Shown here one piece after another: positions 63,297 to 64,000 of a stretch of DNA of 64,000 bases. Location of the stretch: assembly GCF_008033115.1 (NCBI RefSeq), contig NZ_CP041203.1:1364001-1428000 (forward strand). Direction: 5' to 3'. Position 1 is the stretch's first letter. Each line of letters begins with the position of its first letter. A model generated the notes under the pieces. It saw only the letters and a list, made by a program, of their open reading frames with translations. It was not told the DNA's origin and did no database searches. The stretch comes from Cellulomonas sp. Y8. GTDB taxonomy: Bacteria; Actinomycetota; Actinomycetes; Actinomycetales; Cellulomonadaceae. Both the position numbers and the translations under genes were made by a program.

Positions 63297-63892
63297 GCCG
63301 TCGCGTCTGCCGCCGTGCCCTCGCGGCCCTCCGGCTCCGCCGGGCCCGACGCCGACGTGGGCGGGGAGCCGAGCCGGGACGCCATGTGCCCGCCGAGGTA
63401 GCCGCTGGCACCGAGCACGCCACCGGCACCGAGCGCCACCGCGACGCCGAGCCCGCGGTGCCCGCGGCGCCGCAGCAGCCAGGACGTGCCGTAGAGGCCG
63501 AGCGCGACGTTGTTGAGGAAGCCGTGCACCGTGCCGACGCGGAGCGTCTTCCGGTCGGACACCGCCCAGTCCGCGAGGCCGGTGACCGCGGCCGGCACGG
63601 CGGCCAGGATGCCGAGCCCGAGCAGCCGGTCGGCGGCGCGACGGCGGCCGTCCCCGCCGCCCGGCGTCACGTCGAGCACGGTCGCGCTCGCCCAGAAGCC
63701 GATCGGCACGTCCGTGAGCAGCGGGTGCGCGGCGTGACCGAGCGGCCGGCCGTGCAGCAGCGAGGCCAGCCGCGGGCTGGTGCGGAGCGCCTTCAGGACG
63801 ACGGGCTGCACGCGGTCGACCGCGTCGTCCAGGGCGGTGGCGCGCTCGAGGCGCCGGGTCGCGGTCAGCAGGGGGCTCTCGTCGGCGTGCAC
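63293..63892 (-). CDS. DUF2231 membrane protein
   Basis: 199 residues with the DUF2231 core: LLHGRPLGHAAHPLLTDVPIGFW, LAAVPAAVTGLADWAVSD, RVGTVHGFLNNVALGLYGTSW and SGYLGGHMA. Conserved His residues in the helices suggest haem or metal binding, and some homologues are fused to Rieske domains. GTG at 63892 follows GAGGAG. Coupled to the DUF2238 gene. Confidence 0.9.
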   Translation of the reverse strand: MHADESPLLTATRRLERATALDDAVDRVQPVVLKALRTSPRLASLLHGRPLGHAAHPLLTDVPIGFWASATVLDVTPGGGDGRRRAADRLLGLGILAAVPAAVTGLADWAVSDRKTLRVGTVHGFLNNVALGLYGTSWLLRRRGHRGLGVAVALGAGGVLGASGYLGGHMASRLGSPPTSASGPAEPEGREGTAADATA

Positions 63893-64000
63893 GGTGTCTC
63901 CTCGTCGGCCGGGGGCGGGGCGTCCAGGGGTCGAGCATCACCCCGCCGGGTCGTGGCCGCACGGCGGGAGCGCCTCGGGTGCAGGCCGACCGGCCCCGAC

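Noticed and set aside
59646..63401. Open frame of 1251 codons on the plus strand
   Set aside because: It lies antisense to fic, GH36 and DUF genes; its product is a run of Arg/Gly/Pro/Val of the sort produced by GC-rich antisense frames, with no domain.

Overview
The window is about 74% GC with actinobacterial gene style: GTG starts, GTGA/ATGA overlaps, strong SD sites mixed with apparently leaderless starts, and no T-tracts after terminator hairpins. Seven glycoside hydrolases (four GH3, one each of GH15, GH30 and GH36), cytochrome bd plus NDH-2, and an anaerobic ribonucleotide reductase suggest a facultatively anaerobic, saccharolytic actinomycete. A Cellulomonas-like (Cellulomonadaceae) genome fits best; this is inferred from content and style only. 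No IS element, prophage, CRISPR array or rRNA was seen.

Layout. (1) 1-14.2 kb is a cell-surface glycan module: three GH3 enzymes of different architecture, a small lipoprotein, a GtrA-family membrane protein and a GT2 glycosyltransferase on the minus strand. Opposite is UDP-galactopyranose mutase (glf), followed by an AgrC/AgrA-type two-component system (GHKL kinase plus LytTR regulator). (2) 14.2-21.4 kb is mixed metabolism: alpha/beta hydrolase, zinc alcohol dehydrogenase, acylphosphatase, DoxX-like protein, FAD oxidase with a LuxR regulator, and a CelD-like acyltransferase. (3) 21.7-25.9 kb holds a GAF regulator, an ArsR-like regulator with a small membrane protein, aldehyde dehydrogenase and DUF779. 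(4) 26-34.8 kb holds an SPFH/flotillin protein with a DivIVA-repeat protein, an ArsR-CDF metal efflux pair, an enoyl-reductase-like protein, and an azoreductase/MarR divergon. (5) 35-50 kb holds GH30, nrdDG under tandem NrdR boxes, a GMC oxidoreductase, zwf, and the overlapping operon cydA-cydB-GH15-ndh. (6) 50-55 kb holds a second ArsR-CDF pair, a vWA lipoprotein and coupled small membrane proteins. (7) 55.2-63.9 kb holds tRNA-Lys, a NagZ-like GH3, trpS with a Trp-rich leader peptide, a second GtrA protein, a Fic protein behind a symmetric repeat array, GH36 alpha-galactosidase and two membrane proteins.

The most notable result is a probable local LytTR regulon. Four intergenic sites each carry two 9-bp boxes close to ACAGTTCGT, always separated by exactly 12 bp (two helical turns), which is the geometry expected for AgrA/LytTR regulators. 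They lie upstream of two of the tandem GH3 genes, in the GH3/glf divergent region, and 44 kb away upstream of the second gtrA. At three of them a -10-like hexamer (TAGCCT, TTACCT, TCGACT) begins after the same 33-bp gap. This ties the LytTR/GHKL pair to surface glycosidases and GtrA proteins.

Other points to check are a Trp-Trp-Trp leader peptide with a terminator hairpin before trpS, two families of dispersed intergenic palindromes, a 40-bp-period operator array at the fic promoter, a circularly permuted membrane-anchored GH3, and the fusion of cytochrome bd, trehalase-like GH15 and NDH-2 into one overlapping transcript.
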